The translations under genes were made by a program, and so were the position numbers. A DNA stretch of 64,000 nt, from positions 62,001-126,000 of the forward strand of contig NZ_BDBX01000038.1 of the NCBI RefSeq assembly GCF_001613205.1. The letters run 5' to 3'. The notes below the pieces were generated by a model, which saw only the letters and a program-made list of their open reading frames with translations, did not search any database and was not told the DNA's origin. Every line of letters starts with the position of its first letter. The first letter of the stretch is position 1. Shown here piece by piece: positions 9,005-18,360 of this stretch. The DNA comes from Nocardia sienata NBRC 100364. Its GTDB lineage: Bacteria > Actinomycetota > Actinomycetes > Mycobacteriales > Mycobacteriaceae.

Positions 9005-10437
9005 CGACCACCACCGACCAGGTGCCACCGCTCACCCAGGAGGAGGCCATTGCCTCACTGGGTAAATACGGTTACGGCTGGGCCGACTCGGATGTGGCGG
9101 GAGCCAGCGCGCAGCGTGGTCTGTCCGAGGAGGTCGTTCGCGATATCTCGGCCAAGAAGGACGAGCCGGCCTGGATGCTGGAGAACCGGCTCAAGGCACT
9201 GCGCATCTTCGACCGCAAGCCCATGCCGAACTGGGGCTCCAACCTCGACGGTATCGACTTCGACAACATCAAGTACTTCGTGCGCTCGACCGAGAAGCAG
9301 GCCGAGAGCTGGGAAGATCTGCCCGAGGACATCCGTAACACCTACGACAAGCTGGGTATCCCCGAGGCGGAGAAGCAGCGGCTGGTCTCCGGTGTCGCCG
9401 CCCAGTACGAGAGCGAAGTCGTCTACCACCAGATCCGCGAGGATCTGGAGCAGCAGGGCGTCATCTTCCTCGACACCGATACGGCGTTGAAGGAGCACCC
9501 GGAGATCTTCCGCGAGTACTTCGGCACGGTCATCCCGGCCGGGGACAACAAATTCTCCGCGCTGAACACCGCGGTGTGGTCGGGTGGCTCCTTCATCTAC
9601 GTGCCGCCCGGTGTGCACGTCGACATCCCGCTGCAGGCCTACTTCCGGATCAACACCGAGAACATGGGCCAGTTCGAGCGGACCCTGATCATCGTCGACG
9701 AGGGCGCCTACGTGCACTACGTCGAGGGCTGCACCGCGCCGATCTACAAATCGGATTCACTGCACTCGGCGGTCGTCGAGATCATCGTGAAGAAGGGCGG
9801 CCGCTGCCGCTACACGACCATCCAGAACTGGTCGAACAACGTCTACAACCTGGTCACCAAGCGGGCCAAGGCCGAAGCGGGCGCCACCATGGAGTGGATC
9901 GACGGCAATATCGGCTCCAAGGTCACCATGAAGTACCCGGCCGTGTGGATGACCGGTGAGCACGCCAAGGGCGAGGTGCTCTCCGTCGCTTTCGCCGGTG
10001 AGGGCCAGCACCAGGACACCGGCGCCAAGATGGTGCACCTGGCCCCGCACACCTCCTCGACCATCGTGTCGAAGTCGGTGGCCCGGGGCGGCGGTCGCGC
10101 GTCCTACCGCGGGCTGGTGCAGGTCAACAAGGGTGCCCACGGATCCAAGTCGACCGTGAAATGCGATGCGCTGCTGGTCGACACCATCAGCCGCTCCGAT
10201 ACCTACCCCTATGTCGACATCCGCGAGGACGACGTGACCATGGGCCACGAGGCGACGGTCTCCAAGGTGTCGGAGGATCAGCTGTTCTACCTCATGAGTC
10301 GTGGGATGACCGAGGACGAGGCGATGGCCATGGTGGTGCGCGGCTTCGTCGAGCCCATCGCCAAGGAACTCCCGATGGAGTACGCGCTGGAACTCAACCG
10401 CCTGATCGAACTGCAGATGGAAGGAGCCGTCGGCTGA
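9001..10437 (+). CDS. sufB: Fe-S cluster assembly scaffold protein SufB
   Basis: A protein of 478 residues, normal length for actinobacterial SufB without an intein (the M. tuberculosis homologue carries one). It forms the SufBC2D scaffold where clusters are built. Recognisable blocks are WSGGSFIYVPPGVHVD, EGAYVHYVEGCTAPIY, KKGGRCRYTTIQNWS and the C-terminal RGMTEDEAMAMVVRGFVEPI. The Cys in VEGCTAP is a candidate sulfur acceptor. The ATG overlaps sufR, and the stop overlaps the sufD start. Confidence 0.96.
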   Translation: MTTTTDQVPPLTQEEAIASLGKYGYGWADSDVAGASAQRGLSEEVVRDISAKKDEPAWMLENRLKALRIFDRKPMPNWGSNLDGIDFDNIKYFVRSTEKQAESWEDLPEDIRNTYDKLGIPEAEKQRLVSGVAAQYESEVVYHQIREDLEQQGVIFLDTDTALKEHPEIFREYFGTVIPAGDNKFSALNTAVWSGGSFIYVPPGVHVDIPLQAYFRINTENMGQFERTLIIVDEGAYVHYVEGCTAPIYKSDSLHSAVVEIIVKKGGRCRYTTIQNWSNNVYNLVTKRAKAEAGATMEWIDGNIGSKVTMKYPAVWMTGEHAKGEVLSVAFAGEGQHQDTGAKMVHLAPHTSSTIVSKSVARGGGRASYRGLVQVNKGAHGSKSTVKCDALLVDTISRSDTYPYVDIREDDVTMGHEATVSKVSEDQLFYLMSRGMTEDEAMAMVVRGFVEPIAKELPMEYALELNRLIELQMEGAVG

Positions 10438-11615
10438 TGGCATTGGACAACGTTGCCGAGGCCGCCGAGGCTCGTACTCCGGCGATCAACAAGGGGGAGG
10501 TGTTCACGTCCTTCGACGTGAACGCCTTCGAGATCCCCTCCGGTAAGGACGAGGCGTGGCGGTTCACCCCGCTGCGCCGCCTGCGGGGCCTGCACAACGG
10601 CACCGCGACCGCCGACGGGCGGGCCGAGGTCGAGGTCGGGCAGGTCGCCGGGGTCACCGTGGAAACGGTGGGCCGCGACGATGCCCGGCTCGGACAGGGC
10701 GGCACCCCGTCCGATCGGGTCGCCGCGCAGGCGTACTCCGGTTTCGAGCAGGCGACGATCGTCTCGGTGGGCAAGGAGACCGAGATCCCCGAAACCGTCG
10801 TGGTACGGATCACCGGACCGGGCGAGGGAAAGACCGCCTACGGTCATCTGCAGGTACGGCTGGCGGAATTCGCCGTCGCCACCGTGGTGATCGACCAGCG
10901 GGGCAGCGGAACCTACGCCGAGAACGTCGAATTCGTGCTCGGCGACAGCGCCAAGCTGACGGTGGTGGCGGTCCAGGACTGGGCCGACGACGTCGTACAC
11001 GCCACCGCGCACCACGCGCTGGTGGGGCGCGACGCGGTACTGCGGCACACCGCGGTCACCCTCGGCGGCGACCTGGTCCGGCTCACCGGCAATGTCCGCT
11101 ACGCGGGCCCCGGCGGTGACGCCGAATTGCTCGGTCTCTACTTCGCCGACGCCGGCCAGCATTTCGAACAGCGCCTGCTGGTCGACCACGCGGTGCCGCA
11201 CTGCAAATCGAACGTGCTGTACAAGGGCGCGCTGCAGGGCGATCCCCATTCGCCGAAGGGCGATGCCCGCACGGTCTGGGTCGGCGATGTGCTGATCCGG
11301 GCCGCGGCCGAGGGCACCGATACGTTCGAGATCAACCGCAACCTGGTGCTCACCGACGGCGCCCGTGCCGATTCGGTGCCGAACCTGGAGATCGAGACCG
11401 GTGAGATCGTCGGCGCGGGCCACGCCTCGGCGACCGGCCGGTTCGACGACGAGCAGCTGTTCTATCTGCGCGCCCGCGGTATCCCGGAAGACGCCGCCCG
11501 CCGCCTGGTGGTGCGCGGGTTCTTCCACGAGATCATCCAGAAGATCGGAGTCGGTGAGGTCGCCGAGCGGCTCGAGGCGGCCATCGAAGCCGAACTCGCC
11601 GCGATCGGCGCCTGA
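10437..11615 (+). CDS. sufD: Fe-S cluster assembly protein SufD
   Basis: About 392 residues, a beta-helix partner of SufB in the SufBCD scaffold. It begins at the ATG that overlaps the sufB TGA, with AAGGAG shortly upstream. The C-terminal half is typical: KSNVLYKGALQGDPHSPKGD, LEIETGEIVGAGHASATGR and RGIPEDAARRLVVRGFF, which parallels the SufB C-terminus. The conserved His in GHASATG is present. A 44-bp gap separates it from sufC. Confidence 0.95.
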   Translation: MALDNVAEAAEARTPAINKGEVFTSFDVNAFEIPSGKDEAWRFTPLRRLRGLHNGTATADGRAEVEVGQVAGVTVETVGRDDARLGQGGTPSDRVAAQAYSGFEQATIVSVGKETEIPETVVVRITGPGEGKTAYGHLQVRLAEFAVATVVIDQRGSGTYAENVEFVLGDSAKLTVVAVQDWADDVVHATAHHALVGRDAVLRHTAVTLGGDLVRLTGNVRYAGPGGDAELLGLYFADAGQHFEQRLLVDHAVPHCKSNVLYKGALQGDPHSPKGDARTVWVGDVLIRAAAEGTDTFEINRNLVLTDGARADSVPNLEIETGEIVGAGHASATGRFDDEQLFYLRARGIPEDAARRLVVRGFFHEIIQKIGVGEVAERLEAAIEAELAAIGA

Positions 11616-11659
11616 CCGACCACCCGGACTCCCAGACCACCGAAGGAATTCGACACCCT

Positions 11660-12430
11660 ATGACCACCCTGGAAATCAAGGACCTGCACGCCGAGGTCGC
11701 CACCCCCGACGGGGACACCGTCAAGATTCTCAACGGTGTGAACCTCACCGTGAAATCCGGCGAGACGCACGCCATCATGGGCCCCAACGGCTCCGGTAAG
11801 TCGACGCTGTCCTATGCCATCGCCGGGCATCCCAAGTACACCGTCACTTCGGGGTCGATCACCCTCGACGGTGAGGACGTGCTGGAGATGTCGGTGGACG
11901 AGCGGGCGCGGGCCGGACTGTTCCTGGCCATGCAGTATCCGGTGGAGGTCCCCGGCGTCTCGATGTCGAACTTCCTGCGTACGGCGGCGACCGCGGTCCG
12001 CGGTGAGGCGCCGAAGCTGCGGCACTGGGTCAAGGAGGTGAAGGAGTCGATGAACGAACTCGATATCGACGCCGCCTTCGCCGACCGCAGCGTGAACGAG
12101 GGCTTCTCCGGTGGTGAGAAGAAGCGGCACGAGATCCTGCAGCTGGGTCTGCTCAAGCCGAAGATCGCCATCCTCGACGAAACCGACTCCGGCCTGGACG
12201 TGGACGCGCTGCGGATCGTCTCCGAGGGTGTGAACCGCTACAAGGAGCGGGAGAACGGCGGAGTCCTGCTGATCACCCACTACACCCGGATCCTGCGCTA
12301 TATCCAGCCGCAGTTCGTGCACGTCTTCGTGGGCGGCCGCATCGTCGCCGAGGGCGGCCCGGAACTCGCCGAGGAACTCGACGCCAACGGCTACGTGAAA
12401 TTCACCCAGACAGCCGGAGCCGGAGCCTGA
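11660..12430 (+). CDS. sufC: Fe-S cluster assembly ATPase SufC
   Basis: A 256-residue ABC-type ATPase that energises the SufBCD complex in the cytosol. Walker A is GPNGSGKST (residues 41-49), the signature is GFSGGEKKRHEI, and Walker B with the SufC-specific end is AILDETDSGLDVDALRIV. The start has a GAAGGAAT ribosome site. Its stop is one base before the sufS ATG. Confidence 0.96.
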   Translation: MTTLEIKDLHAEVATPDGDTVKILNGVNLTVKSGETHAIMGPNGSGKSTLSYAIAGHPKYTVTSGSITLDGEDVLEMSVDERARAGLFLAMQYPVEVPGVSMSNFLRTAATAVRGEAPKLRHWVKEVKESMNELDIDAAFADRSVNEGFSGGEKKRHEILQLGLLKPKIAILDETDSGLDVDALRIVSEGVNRYKERENGGVLLITHYTRILRYIQPQFVHVFVGGRIVAEGGPELAEELDANGYVKFTQTAGAGA

Positions 12431-12431
12431 G

Positions 12432-13685
12432 ATGACCGCGACCCTTCCCGCCTTCGACGTCGCCCGGATCCGGGCCGACTTCCCGATCCTGAACCGTACG
12501 GTCCGGGACGGGAAGCCGCTGGTGTACCTGGATTCCGGGGCTACCGCGCAGCGGCCGCTGGCGGTACTGGACGCCGAACGTGACTTCCTGCTGGCGAGCA
12601 ATTCCGCCGTCCACCGCGGCGCCCATCAGCTGTCGGAGGAGGCCACCGACGCCTACGAGGACGCCCGGGCGCAGATCGCCCGCTTCGTCGGTGCCGTCGC
12701 CGAGGAGATCGTGTTCACCAAGAACGCGACCGAATCGCTCAATCTGGTGACCTACGCGTTCTCCGACGACCGGTTCCCGTACCACGTGGGCCCGGGCGAC
12801 GAGATCGTGATCACCGAACTGGAGCATCACGCGAATCTGGTGCCCTGGCAGGAACTCGCCCGCCGTACCGGCGCCACCCTGCGCTGGTACGGCGTGACCG
12901 ACGACGGTCGCATCGACCTCGACTCGCTCGGACTGTCGCCGGCCACCAAGGTCGTGGCCTTCAGCCACCAGTCCAATGTCACCGGTGCGGTGGCGCCGGT
13001 CGCCGAGTTGGTGCGCCGGGCCCGGGCCGTGGGCGCGCTGGTGGTGCTCGACGCCTGCCAGTCGGTACCGCACGCACCGGTCGACTTCCGCGCCCTGGAC
13101 GTCGACTTCGCGGCCTTCTCCGGGCACAAGATGCTCGGTCCGTCCGGCGTCGGTGTGCTGTACGGGAAACGAGCGCTGCTCGAGGAGACCCCGCCCTTCA
13201 TCACCGGCGGTTCCATGATCGAGACCGTCACCATGGAGCAGACCACCTACGCGCCGCCGCCACAGCGTTTCGAGGCCGGCGTCCCGATGACCTCGCAGGT
13301 GATCGGGCTGGGCGCCGCCGTGCGCTATCTCGAGGAGATCGGGATGGACGCGGTGGCCGCGCACGAGCACACCCTCGTCGACGCCGCGCTCGCCGAGCTG
13401 GGCGCCGTACCGGGTGTGCGGATCATCGGCCCGACCGAGAACGTCGACCGCGGTGGCGCGGTCGCCTTCGTCGCGGAAGGGATCCACGCCCACGACCTGG
13501 GTCAGATTCTCGACGACGAGGGCGTGGCGATCCGGGTGGGTCACCACTGCGCCTGGCCACTGCACCGGCGTTTCGGTGTCGCCGCGACCGCCCGCGCCTC
13601 GTTCGCGTTGTACAACACCGTGGACGAGGTGGACAAGATGGTCGCCGCGGTGCGGAAGGCCCAGAGCTTCTTCGGGGTTGCCTAG
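12432..13685 (+). CDS. sufS: Cysteine desulfurase SufS
   Basis: A 417-residue PLP enzyme that takes sulfur from cysteine for cluster assembly. The PLP lysine is in FSGHKMLGPSG and the catalytic cysteine is in RVGHHCAWPLHRRF near the C-terminus. The short active-site loop is characteristic of group II (SufS) rather than IscS enzymes. It sits between sufC and sufU, the usual donor pairing. Confidence 0.95.
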   Translation: MTATLPAFDVARIRADFPILNRTVRDGKPLVYLDSGATAQRPLAVLDAERDFLLASNSAVHRGAHQLSEEATDAYEDARAQIARFVGAVAEEIVFTKNATESLNLVTYAFSDDRFPYHVGPGDEIVITELEHHANLVPWQELARRTGATLRWYGVTDDGRIDLDSLGLSPATKVVAFSHQSNVTGAVAPVAELVRRARAVGALVVLDACQSVPHAPVDFRALDVDFAAFSGHKMLGPSGVGVLYGKRALLEETPPFITGGSMIETVTMEQTTYAPPPQRFEAGVPMTSQVIGLGAAVRYLEEIGMDAVAAHEHTLVDAALAELGAVPGVRIIGPTENVDRGGAVAFVAEGIHAHDLGQILDDEGVAIRVGHHCAWPLHRRFGVAATARASFALYNTVDEVDKMVAAVRKAQSFFGVA

Positions 13686-13688
13686 AAC

Positions 13689-14192
13689 ATGCGCATGGAG
13701 CAGATGTACCAGGAAGTGATCCTGGATCACTACAAGCATCCGCACAACCGCGGCCTGCGGGAACCGTTCGGCGCCGAGGTGCACCACGTCAACCCCACCT
13801 GCGGTGACGAGGTGACGCTGCGGGTGCGGCTCGGGGACAACGGCGAGGTCGAGGATGTGTCCTACGACGGCCAGGGCTGCTCGATCAGCCAGGCCTCGGT
13901 ATCGGTGCTGACCGATCAGGTGATCGGGTTGCCGGTGGTGGAGGCGCTGGGTGTGGTCGACTCGTTCAACGAGATGATCGGCAGCCGGGGTACCGTCGAG
14001 GGCGATGAAGACATCATCGGCGACGGAATCGCTTTCGCCGGTGTCGCCAAGTACCCGGCTCGGGTGAAATGCGCGCTGCTGGGCTGGATGGCGTTCAAGG
14101 ACGCGGTGCTGCGGGTCGACGGCGCGGCCGATGCCGCCCCGGGGCCCGGTGCGTCCGCTACCGACCGATCACGGAACGGGGAAACAGCATGA
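13689..14192 (+). CDS. sufU: SufU-type zinc-dependent sulfurtransferase
   Basis: A 167-residue IscU-fold protein of the SufU type. It accepts persulfide from SufS. The three expected cysteines are visible (NPTCGDEV, GQGCSISQAS, RVKCALLGW), with the Asp after the first Cys; these bind zinc in SufU. The insertion between the second and third Cys is longer than in IscU, as SufU requires. An ATG two codons inside is an equal start candidate. The stop overlaps the sufT ATG by four bases. Confidence 0.94.
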   Translation: MRMEQMYQEVILDHYKHPHNRGLREPFGAEVHHVNPTCGDEVTLRVRLGDNGEVEDVSYDGQGCSISQASVSVLTDQVIGLPVVEALGVVDSFNEMIGSRGTVEGDEDIIGDGIAFAGVAKYPARVKCALLGWMAFKDAVLRVDGAADAAPGPGASATDRSRNGETA

Positions 14193-14578
14193 CCGATACT
14201 TCTGCCACCGAGGCCACCACGCCGGAGCCGGCGGCCGGCCCCGAAGCCGATCTCTCGGCCGAGGATCTGGCGCAGCTCGCCGACCTCGAGGAGGCCATGC
14301 GCGATGTGGTCGATCCCGAACTGGGCATCAACGTAGTGGATCTGGGTCTGGTCTACGGAATGCGTGTCGAGGAGACCACGGCGGTGCTGGACATGACGCT
14401 GACCTCCGCCGCCTGCCCGCTCACCGATGTGATCGAGGATCAGTCCCGTAACGCCCTGGTGCGCAGCGGACTGGTCGACGATCTGAAGATCAACTGGGTC
14501 TGGATGCCGCCGTGGGGCCCCGACAAGATCACCGAGGACGGCCGGGAACAGTTGCGGGCGCTCGGCTTCACGGTCTGA
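14189..14578 (+). CDS. sufT: MIP18/DUF59 family Fe-S maturation protein SufT
   Basis: About 129 residues: a variable acidic N-terminus, then the MIP18-like domain with VVDPELGINVVDLGLVYG and the conserved cysteine in TSAACPLTDVIEDQ. SufT proteins help mature or deliver Fe-S clusters. It is the last gene of the suf operon, with a strong hairpin terminator 28 bp downstream. The start overlaps sufU (ATGA). Confidence 0.92.
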   Translation: MTDTSATEATTPEPAAGPEADLSAEDLAQLADLEEAMRDVVDPELGINVVDLGLVYGMRVEETTAVLDMTLTSAACPLTDVIEDQSRNALVRSGLVDDLKINWVWMPPWGPDKITEDGREQLRALGFTV

Positions 14579-14606
14579 GGCCCGCGCACCGAAGACCACG
14601 CGCACG

Positions 14607-14639
14607 ACGCGACGGCGACCGACAAGGTCGCCGTCGCGT
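14607..14639 (+). terminator. Hairpin terminator of the suf operon
   Basis: Perfect 14-bp arms (14607-14620 and 14626-14639, starting ACGCGACGGCG) flank a 5-base loop GACAA, 28 bp after the sufT stop. There is only a short T run after the stem, as is common in high-GC actinobacteria. Confidence 0.8.
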
Positions 14640-15403
14640 TCTGGTCTGTACCCGAATTGGTTTCGGGCAGTAGGCCCGGACGCGGGTCGCCGGTACGGAC
14701 CGATCGGCCGTTGCGCGGCCCCGGTCGCATTTCGCCCGGTAATGCCAGGGCTTTACTGGAATACGGCTATTCCACGTCTCCGGGGTGATCCTCGCGCCGC
14801 CGGCCGGGAAGCGCATTGGGCATTTCGGCCGGGGGTGGGGCGCCTGATTCGAGTGGCCCCGGGCAGTATTGGACCTGTCTTGATATCAATTTTCCGGGCC
14901 CGCCGCCAATAACCGACCGGTCGGTCTGCTTCCGGTGCTCCGCCCCTGGTGATAGGGGATGCGATCACGGTGTGCGTTGGAGCACCCCCGGTCGCGCGCA
15001 CCGTCCCCGAGGCACCCCGGGGTCGTGATCTTCACGGTCGCAATACCTTTCCGCATTCTGCGAGGTCGCGGCCCTATCACGGAAAGGTGACAATCGATTA
15101 TCGGCCGTTATTGAGAGAGTTCACCACAATGCTGCTACTGTGATCGAGTCGTCGGGTTCCGGGCCATCGGAGGATGTGCTGCGATGGTCATCGATCGGCC
15201 GAATGACTTGTCCCTTAGTTACTTTCGGGTAGTCGAAAGTAACTAAGGGATATGTCACCGACCGTTACCGCGGTGCCCGGCACGGACCTCATCCGGCCAG
15301 GGGCGAACATGGTCGGCGTCGCGAGGAAGGCGAGACGAAGCGCCGTGGCCTGCCACGGCACCGCGTGGCGCGCCTCGAAGCCCCGTCAACGACGAGAAAG
15401 CTG
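14640..15403. other. Gene-free stretch upstream of the conservon
   Basis: About 760 bp without a convincing gene. It is less GC-rich than its surroundings, especially from 15,040 to 15,250. Possible promoter elements are TTGAGA at 15111 and TACTGT at 15136 (19-bp spacing), but this is a weak call. It holds the long inverted repeat at 15211-15250. It probably contains the cvn promoter and a long untranslated leader. Confidence 0.5.
15211..15250. promoter_or_regulatory. 17-bp perfect inverted repeat upstream of cvnA
   Basis: Arms 15211-15227 and 15234-15250 (TCCCTTAGTTACTTTCG and its exact complement) enclose a 6-base loop GGTAGT. The arms are AT-rich in a GC-rich genome. The site is 153 bp before the cvnA ATG, with no T tract after it. 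It could be an operator for a dimeric regulator, a leader hairpin or an attenuator. Confidence 0.75.
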
Positions 15404-16984
15404 ATGAATCTGAATACCGCCGTGCTGCTTCCCTGGATACTCGCCCCCATATTGGTGCTCGGCGTGGCGTGGTACGCCGTTCGGGCTGTGCGAGACCAAC
15501 AGAAACGACTCGATGTGCTCGAGCGGGAACTAGCCGTACGCGAGGATGCGCTCGAGCACCTCGCGGCCAGCACGTTGCCCGCCCTCTCGGAGTCCACCCG
15601 CCGGTTCGAGCAGACCTCCGTGGCACCCGAAGTGCCCCCGGGACTGGAGAACTCGCGCTTCGCCCAGTGCCTGCGCTGGATCGTCGACCGGGTCACCGAG
15701 GACCTGCGGACCGTCCAGAGCGAAACCCGCGAAGCCGTCACCCGGGAGATGGAGGAGCAGGTCCGTACCGCCGTCTCGGCCGCCGAACGCAATGTGCGCA
15801 CCGAGGCCGACGCCGGCCGCGAACGCGCGGAAACCCTTGCCCGTGAGGCGACCAGCGCCGCGGTCCGCTCGTTCGGCACCTCCGTGGTGAGCCTGGGAGC
15901 CGACGTCTCCCAGGTCGTGAGCTCCGCGCTTCGCGAACACCGCGACGACCGCGTCTACGAGACCCTGATCCGTATCGACCACACCGTGCAGCAGATGATC
16001 CGCCAGGCGCAGTCCTACGTGATCGTCTGTGGTGGTCTGCCCGGCCGCCGCTGGCCCGCCCAGTCGCTCACCGACGTCGTCGGCGGCGCGACCGGTCGTG
16101 TCCGTGACTACCTGCGGGTGCGCCCGTCCCAGCTCGACCGCGTCGTCATCAGCCGTGCGGTGGAACCGCTGGTGCACACGCTGGCCTCGCTCATCGACAA
16201 TGCGCTGCGCTACTCGCCGCCGACCTCCTTCGTGGACGTGTCCTTCCAGGAAGGTCATCACGGGGTGACCGTGATCGTCGACGACGCCGGCGTCCGGATG
16301 AACGCCGAGCAGATGGAAGAGGCCCGCCAGGTCCTGGCCAACGAACGCTCGATCGACATCCATCAGCTCGGCCCGGCCCCCAAGGTCGGCTTCCCCGGTA
16401 TCGCCGCGCTCGCCCGCCGCTACGGGTTCACCGTCTACATCGACGGACCCAACGCCTACGGCGGTATGCGTGCCATGGTCTACATCCCGGAGGCACTGCT
16501 GGTCGCACCGAAGGGCAACCAGGACAACGACGCCGCGTCACCGGCCGGCGCCTCGGCGCCGCGCGAACTCGCCGCGGTCCCCGGCGGCCAGGCCTCGTCG
16601 ATATCGGGAAGCTCCGGTAACGCTCTGGTCGGTAACGCCGTATCGTCCGGTATCGGAGCACATTCGGCGACGAGCACCGGCGCGCACGCCGCGATCCCGG
16701 TCGTGTCCGAGAGCTCCCGGCCTGTCGAGCGGACTTCGGCGGCAGGTGGCATCGACGAGACCGAGAGCGAGCAGCGTACGACAGTCCACGACATCACCAG
16801 CGGCGGTCTGCCCCGGCGTCGGCGCCGTGCCGCGGCCGTCCCTGATGACATCAACGATCGCGTGTCCGGACAGGACAGGACCGAACCAGGGCAGCCCCGC
16901 CCCGACATCGCCGCTGCCTGGCAGAGCGGCTCCAAGAGCGGCCGTGCCGCCGCATCCGAACACACCGAAGGGATGACATCCTGA
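15404..16984 (+). CDS. cvnA: Conservon sensor-like histidine kinase homologue CvnA
   Basis: About 526 residues. An N-terminal membrane helix (about 5-27) is followed by a long predicted coiled coil rich in E, R and A (about 30-190). A HATPase-like domain (about 225-375) follows, with an N-box HTLASLIDNALRYSPP and a G1-like VDDAGVRM, and then a disordered Ser/Ala/Gly-rich tail of ~140 residues. No clear phospho-acceptor H-box is seen, as in other conservon A proteins. In Streptomyces, CvnA scaffolds CvnB-D at the membrane. GAGAAAG precedes the ATG at 15404. It overlaps cvnB (TGATG). Confidence 0.87.
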   Translation: MNLNTAVLLPWILAPILVLGVAWYAVRAVRDQQKRLDVLERELAVREDALEHLAASTLPALSESTRRFEQTSVAPEVPPGLENSRFAQCLRWIVDRVTEDLRTVQSETREAVTREMEEQVRTAVSAAERNVRTEADAGRERAETLAREATSAAVRSFGTSVVSLGADVSQVVSSALREHRDDRVYETLIRIDHTVQQMIRQAQSYVIVCGGLPGRRWPAQSLTDVVGGATGRVRDYLRVRPSQLDRVVISRAVEPLVHTLASLIDNALRYSPPTSFVDVSFQEGHHGVTVIVDDAGVRMNAEQMEEARQVLANERSIDIHQLGPAPKVGFPGIAALARRYGFTVYIDGPNAYGGMRAMVYIPEALLVAPKGNQDNDAASPAGASAPRELAAVPGGQASSISGSSGNALVGNAVSSGIGAHSATSTGAHAAIPVVSESSRPVERTSAAGGIDETESEQRTTVHDITSGGLPRRRRRAAAVPDDINDRVSGQDRTEPGQPRPDIAAAWQSGSKSGRAAASEHTEGMTS

Positions 16985-17418
16985 TGGGTTCACCGAGGAC
17001 AGTGGTATCCGACAGCACCAACAAATTGGGCTGGTTACTGGACGATCTCGAGGTTCCCGGCGTCCGATTCGCCGTCCTGTTGTCCGAGGACGGGCTGCGC
17101 ATCGCCCATTCGGCGGGTATCGCGAAAGACGATGCCGAGCGCTTCGCCGCCGCCGCCTCCGGCCTGCGTTCGCTCGGTAAAGCGCTCGGCGAGTTCTGTG
17201 GTAGCAACGGAAACGATGTGCGGCAGAACATGACCGAATACGACCAGGGCATGATCATGATCACCGCGGCGGGCGAGGGCGCGCTCCTGGGTGTGGCGAC
17301 CATGACCGATATCGATGTGGGCCTGATCGCCCACCGGATGAACGAGCTCGCCGGCCGGGTCGGCCACGAGCTCGGGAGCGAACCTCGCAGAGGCGCACAC
17401 GGCGGCGATCTGCAATGA
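16984..17418 (+). CDS. cvnB: Roadblock/LC7 domain protein CvnB
   Basis: A 144-residue Roadblock/LC7 protein (LDDLEVPGVRFAVLLSEDG, then GEGALLGVATMTDIDVG). Bacterial roadblock proteins dimerise and act on Ras-like GTPases. Here the partner should be CvnD, encoded in the same operon. The C-terminus is short and basic. It overlaps cvnC by four bases. Confidence 0.9.
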   Translation: MGSPRTVVSDSTNKLGWLLDDLEVPGVRFAVLLSEDGLRIAHSAGIAKDDAERFAAAASGLRSLGKALGEFCGSNGNDVRQNMTEYDQGMIMITAAGEGALLGVATMTDIDVGLIAHRMNELAGRVGHELGSEPRRGAHGGDLQ

Positions 17419-17762
17419 GCCGGTCGCGGCGTGATCCAGACCTGGTCCGCGCGTATGTGCGGACCGGCGGACGCTCCCGTCCGACCCGTGAGCTCGGCCT
17501 GGTCACCCTGGTCGTCGCCGTCGGAGATCCGGCGCCGGGCTCCACACCGGATGCGCGCCGGGTGGTCGATGTCTGCGCCCGCGGCGCCCTGTCGATCGCG
17601 GAGGTCGCCGCCTATCTCGACCTCCCACCGTCGGTGGTGACGATCGTCGTGTCCGACCTGCTGGACAGCGGACATCTCAATATCCCGACCCCGGCGGAAA
17701 TAATGCCGGAGATCGCCCTGCTCGAGGAGGTACTCAATGGGCTCCGTGCTCTCCCGGCCTGA
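17415..17762 (+). CDS. cvnC: DUF742 protein CvnC
   Basis: A 115-residue DUF742 protein. The N-terminal half reads DLVRAYVRTGGR and the C-terminal half is a winged-helix-like segment (SIAEVAAYLDLPPSVVTIVV). DUF742 is known almost only from conservons, where it is a component of the CvnA-D membrane complex. It overlaps the start of cvnD by 26 bases. Confidence 0.9.
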   Translation: MSRSRRDPDLVRAYVRTGGRSRPTRELGLVTLVVAVGDPAPGSTPDARRVVDVCARGALSIAEVAAYLDLPPSVVTIVVSDLLDSGHLNIPTPAEIMPEIALLEEVLNGLRALPA

Positions 17763-18360
17763 TCGGTCCGCGGAATACGGCCGCGCGGTCGACTATGTGC
17801 CGGAGACGGTGACCCGATCGGTGAAATTGCTGGTAGCCGGTAATTTCGGCGTCGGCAAGACCACCTTCGTGAGCAGTATTTCCGAGATCAAACCGCTGCG
17901 TACCGAGGAGACCATCACCGAGGCCAGCGTCGGTATCGACGATCTCGGCGGGCTGGGATCGAAAACGCAGACCACGGTCGCGATGGACTTCGGTCGTATC
18001 ACACTCAACCCCGAACTGGCCCTGTACCTTTTCGGTACACCGGGTCAGCAGCGGTTCATTCCGTTGTGGGAGGAACTGGCCAAGGGCGCACTCGGTGCCC
18101 TGGTCCTGGTGGACACCCGGCGTATCGAGAAGGCCGACGAGGTACTGGCCGTACTCGAGGAACGCGGTGTGCCGTACGCGGTCGGGGTGAACGAGTTCGA
18201 GGGTTCGAACCGCTTCCCGCTGTCGGAAGTGCGCGAGGCACTCGACCTGACCGATGACACTCCGCTCATCGCCCTCGATGCCCGTGATCGGCGCACCTGC
18301 CTGCAGTCGCTGATCACGCTCGTCGAATTCTTGTTCCACCGATTGGAGTCTCGTCTTTGA
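17737..18360 (+). CDS. cvnD: Ras-like small GTPase CvnD
   Basis: A 207-residue GTPase related to MglA. The P-loop is GNFGVGKTT with Lys41; the switch II motif is LFGTPGQQRF, with Gly in place of the usual Asp before TPG; the G4-like motif is VNEFEG. It should cycle between GTP and GDP under control of CvnB and CvnA. Its stop overlaps the TTG start of the first P450 gene, so the P450 is coupled to the signalling genes. Confidence 0.91.
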   Translation: MGSVLSRPDRSAEYGRAVDYVPETVTRSVKLLVAGNFGVGKTTFVSSISEIKPLRTEETITEASVGIDDLGGLGSKTQTTVAMDFGRITLNPELALYLFGTPGQQRFIPLWEELAKGALGALVLVDTRRIEKADEVLAVLEERGVPYAVGVNEFEGSNRFPLSEVREALDLTDDTPLIALDARDRRTCLQSLITLVEFLFHRLESRL

